64,000 bases of DNA from Jannaschia rubra (GCF_001403735.1 NZ_CXPG01000020.1:1-64000); one strand, 5' to 3'; positions 44,961 to 54,919 are shown, counted from the first letter of the stretch. Numbers and translations are program-made. Notes: generated from the sequence alone by a model not told the origin.

Positions 44961-45878
44961 ATGCTCGCCAACGCGAACAGACTGACGCCCTACCTGTTCC
45001 TCGCTCCGGCGGTGGCGGTGATGGCCGTCGCGCTGCTCTATCCGATCGGCTACATGATCTGGGCGTCGTTTCTCGACTGGAACCCCAGCCAGCGGATCGG
45101 CGAGGCCGATTTCGTGGGCCTTCGCAATTACGTCGATCTGCTGGGCGACGCAGCCTTCCGCGAGAGCTTCTGGGTAACGATCCGCTTCGCCGCCATCGTC
45201 GTGGCGTTCGAGATGGTGCTGGGCGTGGGGCTGGCACTGCTGCTCGATCGGGAACTCCGGGGCATGACCCTGCTCCGGACGGTGTTCATCCTGCCGATGA
45301 TGATCGCACCCATCGTCGTGGGCCTGGTGTGGCGGTACATGTACCACCCCACCGTCGGCACGTTCAATCGCGTGCTGGACGATCTGGGCCTGCCGTCGGC
45401 GCCCTGGCTGTCGGACGGGGACTGGGCCTTCGCCTCGGTCGTGATCGCGGACGTCTGGCAGTGGACGCCCTTCATCTTCATCCTGTCGCTCGCCGCGCTG
45501 CAATCCCTGCCGCGCAGCGCGATCGAGGCGGCGCGCATCGACGGGGCGACCGGTTGGCAGATGATCCGGCACATCAAGATCCCCCTGATGATGCCGGTGC
45601 TGATCGTGACGGCGCTTTTGCGGATGATCGATGCCTTCAAGGTGCTGGAGGTCATCCTGGTGCTGACGAACGGGGGGCCGGGTCTTTCCACCGAGATTCT
45701 CGCCCTGCGGATCAGCCGCACCGCGTCCGAGTTCCGCGAGCTGGGCTATGCCGCGGCCATGTCGAACCTGCTGCTGATCCTGCTGCTGGTCCTGACGCTG
45801 GCCATGTTCGGCTATACCCGCCTGACCGAGGCGCGCACCGCCCGGCTGGCCCGCGCGCGGGAGATCGAGGTCGGATGA
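44961..45878 (+). CDS. Sugar ABC transporter permease, MalF-like
   Basis: This 305-residue CUT1 permease has six transmembrane segments. The EAA loop reads LPRSAIEAARIDGATGWQMIRHIKIPLM, and the N terminus TPYLFLAPAVAVMAVALLYPIGYMIWASF is characteristic. It follows the binding protein by 55 nt and overlaps the second permease gene by four bases. Confidence 0.9.
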   Translation: MLANANRLTPYLFLAPAVAVMAVALLYPIGYMIWASFLDWNPSQRIGEADFVGLRNYVDLLGDAAFRESFWVTIRFAAIVVAFEMVLGVGLALLLDRELRGMTLLRTVFILPMMIAPIVVGLVWRYMYHPTVGTFNRVLDDLGLPSAPWLSDGDWAFASVVIADVWQWTPFIFILSLAALQSLPRSAIEAARIDGATGWQMIRHIKIPLMMPVLIVTALLRMIDAFKVLEVILVLTNGGPGLSTEILALRISRTASEFRELGYAAAMSNLLLILLLVLTLAMFGYTRLTEARTARLARAREIEVG

Positions 45879-46747
45879 GCACCCCCGCCACCAGACGCCC
45901 CGGCCCCGCGTTCTACGCCCTGCTGTTCGCGCTGGCGTTCATGGCGCTGGGCCCGATCGTCCTGATGGTGTCCAACTCGCTCAAGCTGAACGTCGACATC
46001 ACCTCGCCCACGGCAAGCCTTCTGTTCACGCCGACGATCCGGAACTACGAGACGGCGCTCTGCAACTTCCTGCCCTATGAGCCCGAGCATATAAGCCGCT
46101 GCGACAAGACCTTCGGGCGGGCGCTGGTCAACAGCCTCGTCATCTCGGTCGCGGCCACGGCGATCACGCTGATCCTCGGCTGCATGGCGGCCTATGCACT
46201 GGTGCGGTTCCGTTTCATGGGCCGGGGGGTCACGTCGCTCACGACGCTGCTGGTGCGGATGGTTCCGCCCGCCGTCCTGCTGGTCCCGGTCTTCGGGATC
46301 TGGACGTTCCAGTTCGGCATCGACGGCACGCTCTACGGGATCGTCCTCGTCTACGTGGCCATGAACCTGCCCTTCGTCATCTGGATCCTGCAGAGCTTCA
46401 TCGTGCAGGTGCCGATCCAGTTGGAGGAAGCCGCGCGGATGGACGGCGCGGGGCCGTTCCGCACGTTCTTTCTGGTGGTCCTGCCGCTGATCCGACCGGG
46501 GCTTGCGGCGGCTGCGATCTTCACCTTCCGCATCGCCTGGAACGAGTTCCTGCTGGCCAACGCGCTGGCCGACCGATCGACCCGGACGGTGCCGGTGACC
46601 ATCGTCAACTCGCTGACCGAATACGACATCGACTGGGGCGTCATCATGGCCACCGGCACCCTGCTGGCCATTCCGCCCATCCTGTTCACCCTGGTGGCGA
46701 GCCGTCAGATCATCACCGGGATGACCGCCGGTGCCGTCAAGGGCTGA
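45875..46747 (+). CDS. Sugar ABC transporter permease, MalG-like
   Basis: This 290-residue CUT1 permease has six transmembrane segments and the EAA loop VQLEEAARMDGAGPFRTFFLVVLPLI type (here IQLEEAARMDGAG). A periplasmic insertion around residues 50-75 contains two Cys residues (LCNFLPYEPEHISRCDKT), slightly unusual for the family. The start is the ATGA overlapping the first permease. It completes a four-gene importer. Confidence 0.88.
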   Translation: MSTPATRRPGPAFYALLFALAFMALGPIVLMVSNSLKLNVDITSPTASLLFTPTIRNYETALCNFLPYEPEHISRCDKTFGRALVNSLVISVAATAITLILGCMAAYALVRFRFMGRGVTSLTTLLVRMVPPAVLLVPVFGIWTFQFGIDGTLYGIVLVYVAMNLPFVIWILQSFIVQVPIQLEEAARMDGAGPFRTFFLVVLPLIRPGLAAAAIFTFRIAWNEFLLANALADRSTRTVPVTIVNSLTEYDIDWGVIMATGTLLAIPPILFTLVASRQIITGMTAGAVKG

Positions 46748-46751
46748 GCCG

Positions 46752-47465
46752 ATGGCCGACCCGACCCTCCTCGACTGGCTGCTGACCCCGATCGACGCGG
46801 GGCGGCCGCACGACCTCGGCTGGCATCTGAAGTATCACGGGCGCGTCATGGTGGTGGCCTGGGGGTTCCTCGTGCCCGCGGGCATCATCGCGGCACGGTT
46901 CTTCAAGGTCCTGCCGCGCCAGAGGTTCCCGGAGGAGGTCAACAACCTAGTCTGGTGGCGCAGCCATGTCGCGGCGCAGGTGGGCGCGCTGCTTCTGATG
47001 ACGCTGGGCCTGTGGCTGGTGCTGATGCGGCCCGAGACGACGCGGTCGCTGACCGCCGCGATCTGGGTGCACCATGCCTTCGGATGGGGCGTTCTCTGGC
47101 TGGGGGTGATGCAGCTCGTCTCGGCGGGCTTGCGCGGCACCATGGGCGGGCCAACCGACCGGCGCCACGGCCTTCGGGGCGACCACTACGACATGACGCC
47201 CCGCAGGCTCGCATTCGAGGTACTGCACAAGACGGCGGGATACACGGCCCTCGGGCTGTCGATCCTCGCGGTGCTGACGGGGATGTGGCAGGCCAATGCG
47301 CCCATGTGGATGTGGATCGTCCTGCCCGGATGGTGGGCGGTGCTGGCGGTGCTGTTCATCCTGTTCCAGCGGCGGGGGATGGTGATCGACACCTATGTCG
47401 CGATCTGGGGCCCGGACGCCATGCATCCCGGGAACGCGCGGCGCGGGCGCGGGCCGGACGGCTGA
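46752..47465 (+). CDS. Cytochrome b561-like membrane protein
   Basis: This 237-residue protein has about five transmembrane helices with His residues placed to ligate haem as in b561-type cytochromes: WHLKYHGRVMVV, WWRSHVAAQVG, IWVHHAFGWGVLW and EVLHKTAGYTALG. It sits five bases after the permease stop, so it may be co-transcribed with the sugar importer, although no functional link is evident. Electron donors and acceptors are unknown. Confidence 0.75.
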   Translation: MADPTLLDWLLTPIDAGRPHDLGWHLKYHGRVMVVAWGFLVPAGIIAARFFKVLPRQRFPEEVNNLVWWRSHVAAQVGALLLMTLGLWLVLMRPETTRSLTAAIWVHHAFGWGVLWLGVMQLVSAGLRGTMGGPTDRRHGLRGDHYDMTPRRLAFEVLHKTAGYTALGLSILAVLTGMWQANAPMWMWIVLPGWWAVLAVLFILFQRRGMVIDTYVAIWGPDAMHPGNARRGRGPDG

Positions 47466-47549
47466 CGGCTTGCGCGCGGCGCGAAAGGGTGGTCCCATCC
47501 CGCGCACAGACCCCGGCACGGGGGTCGTTTCCATCAGGAGAGCCACGAG

Positions 47550-49124
47550 ATGCTTCGCACCACTGCCCTTGTCACCATCGTATCCCTCGCCGCCGGCGCG
47601 GCCTCGGCCGAGACGCTGCGATGGGCCCGCGCGGGCGACGCGCTGACGCTGGATCCGCACGCCCAGAACGAAGGCCCGACGCATACCCTCAACCACCAGA
47701 TCTATGAGCCACTGCTGATCCGCGACACCACCGGCGCCTTCGAGCCTGCCCTGGCGACCGAATGGTCGGTGAACGAGGACGACCCGAACATCTGGACGTT
47801 CAAGCTGCGCGAGGGGGTCAAGTTCCACGACGGCGCGGACCTCACCGCCGAGGATGTGGTCTTCAGCTTCAAGCGCGCGCAATCCGAAAACTCCGCCATG
47901 AAGGAGTTGTTGACCTCGATTGAGGACGTCCGCGCCGTGGACGACCTGACGGTGGAATTCGTAACCGACGGACCGAACCCGATCCTGCCCAACAACTTCA
48001 CCAACCTGTTCGTCATGGACAAGGGCTGGGCCGAGGAGAACGACGTCACCGAGGTCCAGAACTTCGCCGACGGCCAGACGACCTTCGCCACCACCAATAC
48101 CAACGGGACAGGCCCCTTCACCCTCACCTCGCGCGAGGCGGACGTGAGGACGGTGCTCGAGCAGAACCCCGACTACTGGGGCGCGGGCGAGTTTCCCATG
48201 GACGTCACCCGCATCGAGTTCACGCCCATCCAGAACGCGGCGACGCGCGTCGCGGCGCTCCTGTCGGGCGAGGTCGATTTCATCCAGGACGTGCCGGTGC
48301 AGGATCTGGGCCGCGTCGACGGCACGGGCGGACTCGTGGTCAAGGATACGCCGCAGAACCGGACCATCTTCCTCGGGATGAACATCGGCGCCGACGACCT
48401 GACCACCGACAGCGTCGACGGCGCGAACCCCCTGTCGGACGTGCGCGTCCGCCGGGCGATGGACATGGCCATCGACCGTGCCGCCATCCAGCAGGTCGTC
48501 ATGCGCGGCCAATCGGCGCCCGCGGGCATGATCGCGCCCCCCTTCGTCAACGGCTGGACCGAGGAACTGGATCAGATCACCGAGGCCGACACCGAGGGTG
48601 CGAAGGCCCTGATGGAGGAAGCGGGTTACGGGGACGGCTTCACCCTGCAACTCGACTGCCCCAACGACCGCTACGTCAACGACGAAGCGATCTGCCAGGC
48701 GGTTGCGGGGATGCTGGGCCAGATCGGCATCAAGGTGAACCTGAACGCCCAGACCAAGGCGCTGCACTTCCCGCTGATCGAGAACGGCCGGACCGACTTC
48801 TACATGCTGGGTTGGGGCGTCCCGACCTATGACAGCGAGTATGTCTTCAACTTCCTCGTCCACACCAAGGAAGGCGACCGGGGATCTTGGAACCCCACCG
48901 GCTTCTCGGACCCGGAACTCGACGCCAAGATCGAGGCGCTGGCCTCGGAGGTCGACCTGGAGGCCCGCAACGCAGCCATCGACGAGATCTGGCAGCGCGT
49001 GCAGGAGGAACAGCTCTACCTGCCGCTCCATCACCAGGTCCTCAACTGGGGCATGACCGACGCCATCCAGACCGAGGTGGACCCGGAGGACCAGCCGAAG
49101 TTCAAGCATTTCACCATGAACTGA
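47550..49124 (+). CDS. Peptide/opine-type ABC transporter substrate-binding protein (copy 1)
   Basis: This 524-residue SBP_bac_5 protein has a signal peptide ending ASAE near residue 21 and the family landmarks LRWARAGDALTLDPHAQNEG, FKLREGVKFHDGADLTAEDV, NGTGPF and RVRRAMDMAIDR. CAGGAGAG precedes the ATG. It is a clear paralogue of the binding protein at 50328 (shared LDCPNDRYVNDEAIC / LRCPNDRYLNDEAVC). A strong terminator and an opposite-strand gene separate it from the permeases. Confidence 0.9.
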   Translation: MLRTTALVTIVSLAAGAASAETLRWARAGDALTLDPHAQNEGPTHTLNHQIYEPLLIRDTTGAFEPALATEWSVNEDDPNIWTFKLREGVKFHDGADLTAEDVVFSFKRAQSENSAMKELLTSIEDVRAVDDLTVEFVTDGPNPILPNNFTNLFVMDKGWAEENDVTEVQNFADGQTTFATTNTNGTGPFTLTSREADVRTVLEQNPDYWGAGEFPMDVTRIEFTPIQNAATRVAALLSGEVDFIQDVPVQDLGRVDGTGGLVVKDTPQNRTIFLGMNIGADDLTTDSVDGANPLSDVRVRRAMDMAIDRAAIQQVVMRGQSAPAGMIAPPFVNGWTEELDQITEADTEGAKALMEEAGYGDGFTLQLDCPNDRYVNDEAICQAVAGMLGQIGIKVNLNAQTKALHFPLIENGRTDFYMLGWGVPTYDSEYVFNFLVHTKEGDRGSWNPTGFSDPELDAKIEALASEVDLEARNAAIDEIWQRVQEEQLYLPLHHQVLNWGMTDAIQTEVDPEDQPKFKHFTMN

Positions 49125-49145
49125 GCTGGACCCTTCCAGTGATCG

Positions 49146-49168
49146 CGGGGCCCTTCGGGGCCCCGTTT
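49146..49168 (+). terminator. Terminator with UUCG tetraloop after the first binding-protein gene
   Basis: An 8-bp perfect GC stem (CGGGGCCC / GGGCCCCG) closes the stable loop TTCG and is followed by TTT, 22 bases after the stop at 49124. Confidence 0.85.
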
Positions 49169-49176
49169 GCATGGGG

Positions 49177-50103
49177 TCAGATCAGTTGGGCCCGGATCGT
49201 CGCCTCCTGCCAGAGCGCGGCGAAACCGGGCGTCGGCGCCGTTCGTTTTCCGAGAACCAGCGGAATGTTCAGAAAGTGGTCCCGTTGGCCATCGGGGCGG
49301 CAGTCCGACAGATACCGCTCGGCCATGCCGGAGAACACGATGTCCGGCGAGGTCGCGGCCAGTATTTCGTCGTGGAAGAACCGCGTGCGACAGAAGATGA
49401 TCCTGCGGTAAAGCGGCGCGAGGTAAGGCAACATCAACCGGAAGAACGAATCTCCGAAGATCAGGAGCGTCTTTTCGGTCAGTGCAGCGGCGTTCTTCTG
49501 GATAAGGAGCAACCCGTCGTTGCCGCTTTCGACCCCGTTGGTCTCCTGCACGATGTCGGGATCGGGATGGAAGCGCGGAACCGTCTCCGACCGGGGCGGA
49601 ACGCAGGCCCGGCCGAGATCGCCGCTGTAGGGCCGTGCATCGCCCATTCCCGCCTCCAGCCGTGCGCCGACCGCATCGGCCACCTCGGGATGACAGGTTT
49701 CGGCCAGGCGTCTGGCGATGGCGAGGAACCCCGCGCTGGAATAATGCGTGTCGGTTTTCGTGAAACAGCGATCCTCGCCGTCCAGCAGATCGATGGGGTA
49801 GACGATCCTGGAGTCGGACCCATCCCCTGACGCATAATCCCGGAGGAATACCGACTCGATTTCGTCACCCATGACGAGGTGCTTTCGGAGCGCACGGCAC
49901 TTCTCGGGAAATATCACCATCCTGAAGTCGATGCCGCGGGCCGCGCAAAGGGCCGCACGTCTTGAAAGGTTGTCGTAGAACGTCTCCCTCGACGCCCGGC
50001 TCGGTCCGGTCTTCCCGGTGAACAGGTCGAAGACGGAATGACGGCCGCCCCCGAGAAAGAGATAGCCGTTCTTTCCTTCATGCACGTGGGTCGGTACGTT
50101 CAT
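49177..50103 (-). CDS. AlgX/AlgJ-like SGNH-fold protein, possible glycan O-acetylation or surface role
   Basis: This 308-residue protein shows features of the AlgX/AlgJ SGNH-like family: GKNGYLFLGGG near the start, the TDTHYSSAGFLAIARRL block carrying the D-x-H pair, and LLIFGDSFFRLMLPYLAP with the GDSF serine motif. These proteins O-acetylate exopolysaccharides such as alginate. No signal peptide is obvious. The start at 50103 is preferred because GGGAG is seven bases upstream. Two 60-base lines inside it are 53% and 60% GC, against 68% in a line of the neighbouring gene. It interrupts, on the other strand, an ABC transporter gene set. Confidence 0.7.
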   Translation of the reverse strand: MNVPTHVHEGKNGYLFLGGGRHSVFDLFTGKTGPSRASRETFYDNLSRRAALCAARGIDFRMVIFPEKCRALRKHLVMGDEIESVFLRDYASGDGSDSRIVYPIDLLDGEDRCFTKTDTHYSSAGFLAIARRLAETCHPEVADAVGARLEAGMGDARPYSGDLGRACVPPRSETVPRFHPDPDIVQETNGVESGNDGLLLIQKNAAALTEKTLLIFGDSFFRLMLPYLAPLYRRIIFCRTRFFHDEILAATSPDIVFSGMAERYLSDCRPDGQRDHFLNIPLVLGKRTAPTPGFAALWQEATIRAQLI

Positions 50104-50327
50104 TGTCATGCTCCCGCCGCAGCCTTCCGAACGGACGCCGCTGCCTTTTTGACGCCCGCATCGCCGGGCCGACCGTCCATTCGAACCGGGCGGATAGAGC
50201 GGCGCCCCGGAATTCGCAAGCGACGCGGTCGCTGCTTTCTTGTCATCAGACGCGGATGGCTCCGCGCCGCTTTCAGATCGGGACCGCCTGTGGCACCATC
50301 GGTCCGGCAACCATCCGGGGGACCGCC

Positions 50328-51878
50328 ATGAAAACCGTCATCGCCGCCGTGCTGCTGGCCGCGGCCCTGCCAGCCGGGGCCGCCGAGCTTCGGTTCGCGA
50401 CCACTGCCGACCCCAACACGCTCGACCCGCATGCGGGCAATTCGTCACCGGTGTTCAGCATGCTGGGCAACGTCTACGAGGGGCTGGTGCGGCGGGGGCG
50501 GGATATGTCCATCGAACCCGCGCTCGCCACCGCTTGGGAGCCGATCGGCGACGGAGAGGGCTGGCGGTTCACCCTGCGCGAGGGCGTGACGTTCCACGGC
50601 GGCGAGGCCTTCACCGCCGAGGACGTGCTGTTCAGCTATGAGCGCGCCTCCGCCCCCGAGGCCGACACCGCAAGCTGGTTCGCGGGCGTCGACCGGGTCA
50701 AGGTGGTGGACCCCCTGACGGTCGAGTTCCATACCGAACGCCCGAACCCCATCTTTCCCGACAGCATCGCCAACTGGATGATGATGGATGCGGGCTGGGC
50801 GGCCGAAAACGGCGCGGAACGGCCCGACATCGAACGGGGCAACTTCGCCACGCTCAATACCAACGGCACCGGTCCCTATCGCGTGACGGAACGGCAGCCC
50901 GGTCTCAGGACGGTGCTCGACTCCTTCGACGGCTGGTGGGGCGACGACCGCGGCAACGTGACCCGCGCCGTCCATACGCCGGTGCAGAACGCGGCGACGG
51001 CGGTCGCGGCGCTTCTGTCGGGCGAGCTGGACCTGATCGACCCTGTGCCCCTTCAGGACATAGACCGGCTGCGCGCGGCCGAGGGCGTGGACGTCATCCA
51101 GGGGATCGAGGCGCGCATCATCATGCTGGGCTTTCCCCACGATGCGGAGGGGCTGCTCGCCGGGGGCGAGGGCAACCCCTTCACCGACCCCCGCGTGCGC
51201 GCCGCCGTCGCCCACGCCATCGACGTGCCCGCCATCGTGCAGACGGTGATGCGCGGCGCGGCCGAGCCCGCGACGCAGCTGATCGGGGCGGGGCTGCGGG
51301 GATATTCCGAGGGCGTGACGGCCCCCGCCTACGACCCCGACCGCGCCCGCGCGCTTCTGGCGGAGGCGGGGCACCCGGACGGCTTCGCCTTCTCGCTGCG
51401 CTGTCCCAACGACCGCTATCTCAACGACGAGGCCGTCTGCACCGCGATCTCGACCATGCTGTCGCAGGTGGGGTTGCAGCCGGTGCTGGAGACGATGCCG
51501 GTCGCCAACTACTGGCCAGCGCTGCGCGCCGACGACCACGACATGTACCTTCTGGGCTGGTCGCCCGGCACCTTCGACGCCGAGCATCCCCTGCGGTTCC
51601 TCGCCGCCACGCCGGACGAGGCGCAGAAGCTCGGGTCGTGGAACTTCGGCGGCTATTCGGACGCGCGCGTCGACGAACTCCTGCCGCTGATCCAGTCGGA
51701 AATAGACGAACCCGCCCGTCAGGCGATGATCGACGAGGTGGTGCGGATCATGGCCGAGGACACCGCCTATGTGCCGCTCTACGTCGAGCCGCTGGTCTGG
51801 GGCCTGCGCGACGGGGTCGAGGTGGTGCAGCGGCCCGACAACTTCCTCAACCTGCGGTGGATCCGGATGCCCGGCTAG
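50328..51878 (+). CDS. Peptide/opine-type ABC transporter substrate-binding protein (copy 2)
   Basis: This 516-residue SBP_bac_5 protein has a signal peptide (VIAAVLLAAALPAGAAE) and LRFATTADPNTLDPHAGN, FTLREGVTFHGGEAFTAEDV and NGTGPYRV. It lies 91 nt before two permeases and two ATPases, so it is the likely dedicated binding protein. The 224 nt between it and the AlgX-like gene hold a divergent promoter region in which I see no clear motif. Confidence 0.92.
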   Translation: MKTVIAAVLLAAALPAGAAELRFATTADPNTLDPHAGNSSPVFSMLGNVYEGLVRRGRDMSIEPALATAWEPIGDGEGWRFTLREGVTFHGGEAFTAEDVLFSYERASAPEADTASWFAGVDRVKVVDPLTVEFHTERPNPIFPDSIANWMMMDAGWAAENGAERPDIERGNFATLNTNGTGPYRVTERQPGLRTVLDSFDGWWGDDRGNVTRAVHTPVQNAATAVAALLSGELDLIDPVPLQDIDRLRAAEGVDVIQGIEARIIMLGFPHDAEGLLAGGEGNPFTDPRVRAAVAHAIDVPAIVQTVMRGAAEPATQLIGAGLRGYSEGVTAPAYDPDRARALLAEAGHPDGFAFSLRCPNDRYLNDEAVCTAISTMLSQVGLQPVLETMPVANYWPALRADDHDMYLLGWSPGTFDAEHPLRFLAATPDEAQKLGSWNFGGYSDARVDELLPLIQSEIDEPARQAMIDEVVRIMAEDTAYVPLYVEPLVWGLRDGVEVVQRPDNFLNLRWIRMPG

Positions 51879-51969
51879 GACGATGTGACGCAACGCCACC
51901 GGCGGCCGGGCCGGGCGCTGGTGGCGCAACCGTCTTGACGCCGCCCGCACAAGACTGGAAACCCCACCG

Positions 51970-52947
51970 ATGCTCGCCTTCATCATCCGCCGCGTCTTTC
52001 AGTCCGTGATCGTCCTCCTGGCGGTCGGATTGGTCGCGTTTTCCATGTTCCGCTTCGTGGGCGACCCGATCGAGAACCTGCTGGGGCAGGAACGCACGGT
52101 GCAAGACGTCGAGCGCCTGCGCGAGACGCTGGGCCTGAACGACCCGTTCCCGGTGCAATACGCTCGCTTCCTCGGACGCGCGGTGCAGGGCGACTTCGGC
52201 ATCAGCTATCGCCAGTCGCGCCCGGTGGCGCAGATCATCGCCGAACGCGCGCCCGCGACGCTCGAGCTTGCCTTCGTGTCGGGGTTCCTCGCCCTGACCG
52301 TGGGGATCGGGCTGGGCGTCTTCACCGCGATCCGCCGCGACGGCTGGGCGGCCAACGTCATCATGTCGGCGTCGCTGATCGGGGTGTCCCTGCCCACCTT
52401 CCTCATCGGCATCCTGCTCATCTACGTCTTCGGGGTGCAGCTTCGCTGGCTGCCCACATTCGGGCGCGGCGAGGTGGTGCAGCTTGGCTGGTGGTCCACG
52501 GGGTTCCTGACGCAAAGCGGACTGAAATCCCTGATCCTGCCGGCGATCACGCTCGGCCTGTTCCAGATGACGCTCATCATGCGGCTGGTGCGGTCGGAAA
52601 TGCTCGAGGTGCTGCGGCAGGACTACATCCGCTTCGCCCGCGCGCGGGGGCTGGCGGCGAAATCGGTGAACTTCCGCCACGCGCTCAAGAACACGATGGT
52701 GCCGGTGATCACGGTCACGGGCCTGCAACTTGGCGCGATCATCGCCTTCGCCATCATCACCGAGACCGTGTTCCAGTGGCCGGGCGTGGGTCTTCTGTTC
52801 ATCAACGCGGTGCAGTTCGTCGACATCCCCGTGATGGCCGCCTACCTCATGCTGATCTCGGTGATGTTCGTGATGATCAACCTGCTGGTCGACATCCTCT
52901 ATGTCTGGGTAGACCCCCGCCTTCGCATCGACGGGAGGCACGCATGA
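51970..52947 (+). CDS. Dipeptide-type ABC transporter permease, DppB-like
   Basis: This 325-residue permease has six transmembrane helices and DppB/OppB hallmarks: LGLNDPFPVQYARFLG, FGISYRQSRPV, the EAA-type loop RARGLAAKSVNFRHALKNTMVPV and the TVFQWPGVGLLFINAV motif. Its stop overlaps the start of the second permease (ATGA at 52944-52947). Confidence 0.93.
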   Translation: MLAFIIRRVFQSVIVLLAVGLVAFSMFRFVGDPIENLLGQERTVQDVERLRETLGLNDPFPVQYARFLGRAVQGDFGISYRQSRPVAQIIAERAPATLELAFVSGFLALTVGIGLGVFTAIRRDGWAANVIMSASLIGVSLPTFLIGILLIYVFGVQLRWLPTFGRGEVVQLGWWSTGFLTQSGLKSLILPAITLGLFQMTLIMRLVRSEMLEVLRQDYIRFARARGLAAKSVNFRHALKNTMVPVITVTGLQLGAIIAFAIITETVFQWPGVGLLFINAVQFVDIPVMAAYLMLISVMFVMINLLVDILYVWVDPRLRIDGRHA

Positions 52948-53933
52948 GCGATCTGCCCGACGCCACCCGTCAGGGACCGAAGCCCACGGAGCGCCTGGAG
53001 ACCGCCGAGGTCGTCCGCCCCTCCCGCTGGCGCGCGATCTGGGACGCGGACCTCGCCTGGTCGTTCCGCCATTCGCCCGTCGCCATGGTCGCGGCCTTTG
53101 TCACGCTGGCGCTGGTGCTGGCCGCGATCTTCGCGCCGCTGGTGGCCACGACGAACCCCTTCGATCCCTCGTCGCTGAACCTGATGAACGGCTTTTCGGC
53201 GCCCGGCGTGCCCAACGCCTTCACCGGCGAGACGTTCTGGCTGGGCACCGACGACCAGGGGCGCGACGTCTATTCGACGATCCTCTACGGGCTCAGGATC
53301 TCGCTTTTCGTGGGATTCATGGCGGTGCTTTTCGCGCTGGTCCTGGGCGTGACCCTGGGGCTTCTGGCGGGCTATCTGGGCGGCTGGACCGAGACCGTCA
53401 TCATGCGCGTGGCCGACGTGCAGCTGACCTTCCCCTCGATCCTCGTCGCGCTTCTGATCTTCGGCATCGCGCGGGGGATCATCCCGATCGAATACCGCGA
53501 CCAGATGGCGATATGGGTGCTGATCCTGGCCATCGGCCTGTCGGACTGGGTGCAGTTCGCGCGGGTCGTGCGTGGCGCCACGCTGGTCGAGAAGAACAAG
53601 GAATACGTGCAGGCCGCGCGCCTGATCGGCCGGTCGTCGGGCGCGATCATGCTGCGTCACATCCTTCCCAACGTCCTCTCGCCGGTGCTGGTCATCGCCA
53701 CCATCTCGCTCGCCCTCGCCATCATCGCGGAGGCCACGCTCAGCTTCCTCGGCGTCGGTGCGCCGCCGACGCAACCGTCGCTCGGCACCCTCATCCGCAT
53801 CGGGCAGGATTTCCTGTTTTCGGGCGAATGGTGGATCCTGTTCTTCCCCGCCTGCACGCTCCTCGCGCTCGCGCTGTCGGTGAACCTCCTGGGCGACTGG
53901 CTGCGCGACGCGCTGAACCCGAGGCTCAAATGA
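52944..53933 (+). CDS. Dipeptide-type ABC transporter permease, DppC-like
   Basis: This 329-residue permease has the DppC/OppC N-terminal extension and six transmembrane helices. WLGTDDQGRDVYSTILYGLRISL is a family signature, and ARLIGRSSGAIMLRHILPNVLSP is the EAA loop. GGGAGG lies upstream. It overlaps both neighbours by four bases. Confidence 0.93.
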   Translation: MSDLPDATRQGPKPTERLETAEVVRPSRWRAIWDADLAWSFRHSPVAMVAAFVTLALVLAAIFAPLVATTNPFDPSSLNLMNGFSAPGVPNAFTGETFWLGTDDQGRDVYSTILYGLRISLFVGFMAVLFALVLGVTLGLLAGYLGGWTETVIMRVADVQLTFPSILVALLIFGIARGIIPIEYRDQMAIWVLILAIGLSDWVQFARVVRGATLVEKNKEYVQAARLIGRSSGAIMLRHILPNVLSPVLVIATISLALAIIAEATLSFLGVGAPPTQPSLGTLIRIGQDFLFSGEWWILFFPACTLLALALSVNLLGDWLRDALNPRLK

Positions 53934-54919
53934 CCGTCCCCGTCCCCGTCCTCTCCCTCCGCGACCTCACGGTCGACATCCCGACCCGCCACGGCACCCT
54001 GCGGCCGGTGGACCAGGTGTCATGGGACATCGCGCGGGGCGAGATCCTGGGCGTGGTGGGCGAATCCGGCGCGGGCAAGTCGATGACCGGCAACGCGGTG
54101 ATCGGGCTCCTGGACCCGCCCGCGCATATCTCGGGCGGGCAGGTCCTGCTGGAGGGGGAGCGGATCGACGACCTGCCGCTGGCGAAGATGCGGCGCATCC
54201 GCGGCAAGCGGATCGGGATGGTGTTCCAGGACCCGCTGACCTCGCTCAACCCGCTGCTGACGGTGGGCGACCAGTTGACCGAGACGATCCTGCGCCACCT
54301 CGACGTCGACCGGGAGGAGGCGGCGCAGCGGGCCATCCGCGGTCTGGACGAGGTGGGCATCCCCTCGGCCCGAAACCGGATGGGCGCCTATCCGCACGAG
54401 TTCTCGGGCGGAATGCGACAGCGCGTGGTCATCGCGCTGGCGCTTTGTGCCGAGCCGACGCTGCTCATCGCGGATGAACCCACGACGGCGCTCGACGTCA
54501 GCGTGCAGGCGCAGATCATCGCGCTGTTGAAGCGTCTCTGCCGGGAGCGGGGGATGGCCGCGATGCTCATCACGCACGACATGGGCGTCATCGCCGAGAC
54601 CGCCGACCGCGTCGCGGTGATGTATGCAGGCCGGCTGGCCGAGATCGGGCCGGTGGCGCAGATCGTGGGCCAGCCGCGGCATCCCTATACCGACGGCCTC
54701 ATGGCCTCGACCCCCGCGGCGAGTGCGGGGCAGGCGCGTCTGCGGCAGATCCCCGGCGCGATGCCGCGGCTGAACGCCCTGCCGGACGGCTGCGCCTTCA
54801 GCCCCCGCTGCCCGCGCGCGCAGGACAGATGCCGCCACGACCCCCGCCCCCGCGTGGGCGAGGCCGACGCCCGCGCCGCCTGCTGGTTTCCCATCGAGCC
54901 GGAGGAGGACGCGGCATGA
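53930..54919 (+). CDS. Dipeptide-type ABC transporter ATPase, DppD-like
   Basis: This 329-residue ATPase has Walker A GESGAGKS, signature EFSGGMRQRVVIALAL and Walker B LLIADEPTTALD. Its C-terminal oligopeptide/dipeptide domain has the Cys pattern CAFSPRCPRAQDRC, which can bind an Fe-S cluster in this group. The frame overlaps dppC and dppF by four bases each. Confidence 0.93.
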   Translation: MTVPVPVLSLRDLTVDIPTRHGTLRPVDQVSWDIARGEILGVVGESGAGKSMTGNAVIGLLDPPAHISGGQVLLEGERIDDLPLAKMRRIRGKRIGMVFQDPLTSLNPLLTVGDQLTETILRHLDVDREEAAQRAIRGLDEVGIPSARNRMGAYPHEFSGGMRQRVVIALALCAEPTLLIADEPTTALDVSVQAQIIALLKRLCRERGMAAMLITHDMGVIAETADRVAVMYAGRLAEIGPVAQIVGQPRHPYTDGLMASTPAASAGQARLRQIPGAMPRLNALPDGCAFSPRCPRAQDRCRHDPRPRVGEADARAACWFPIEPEEDAA

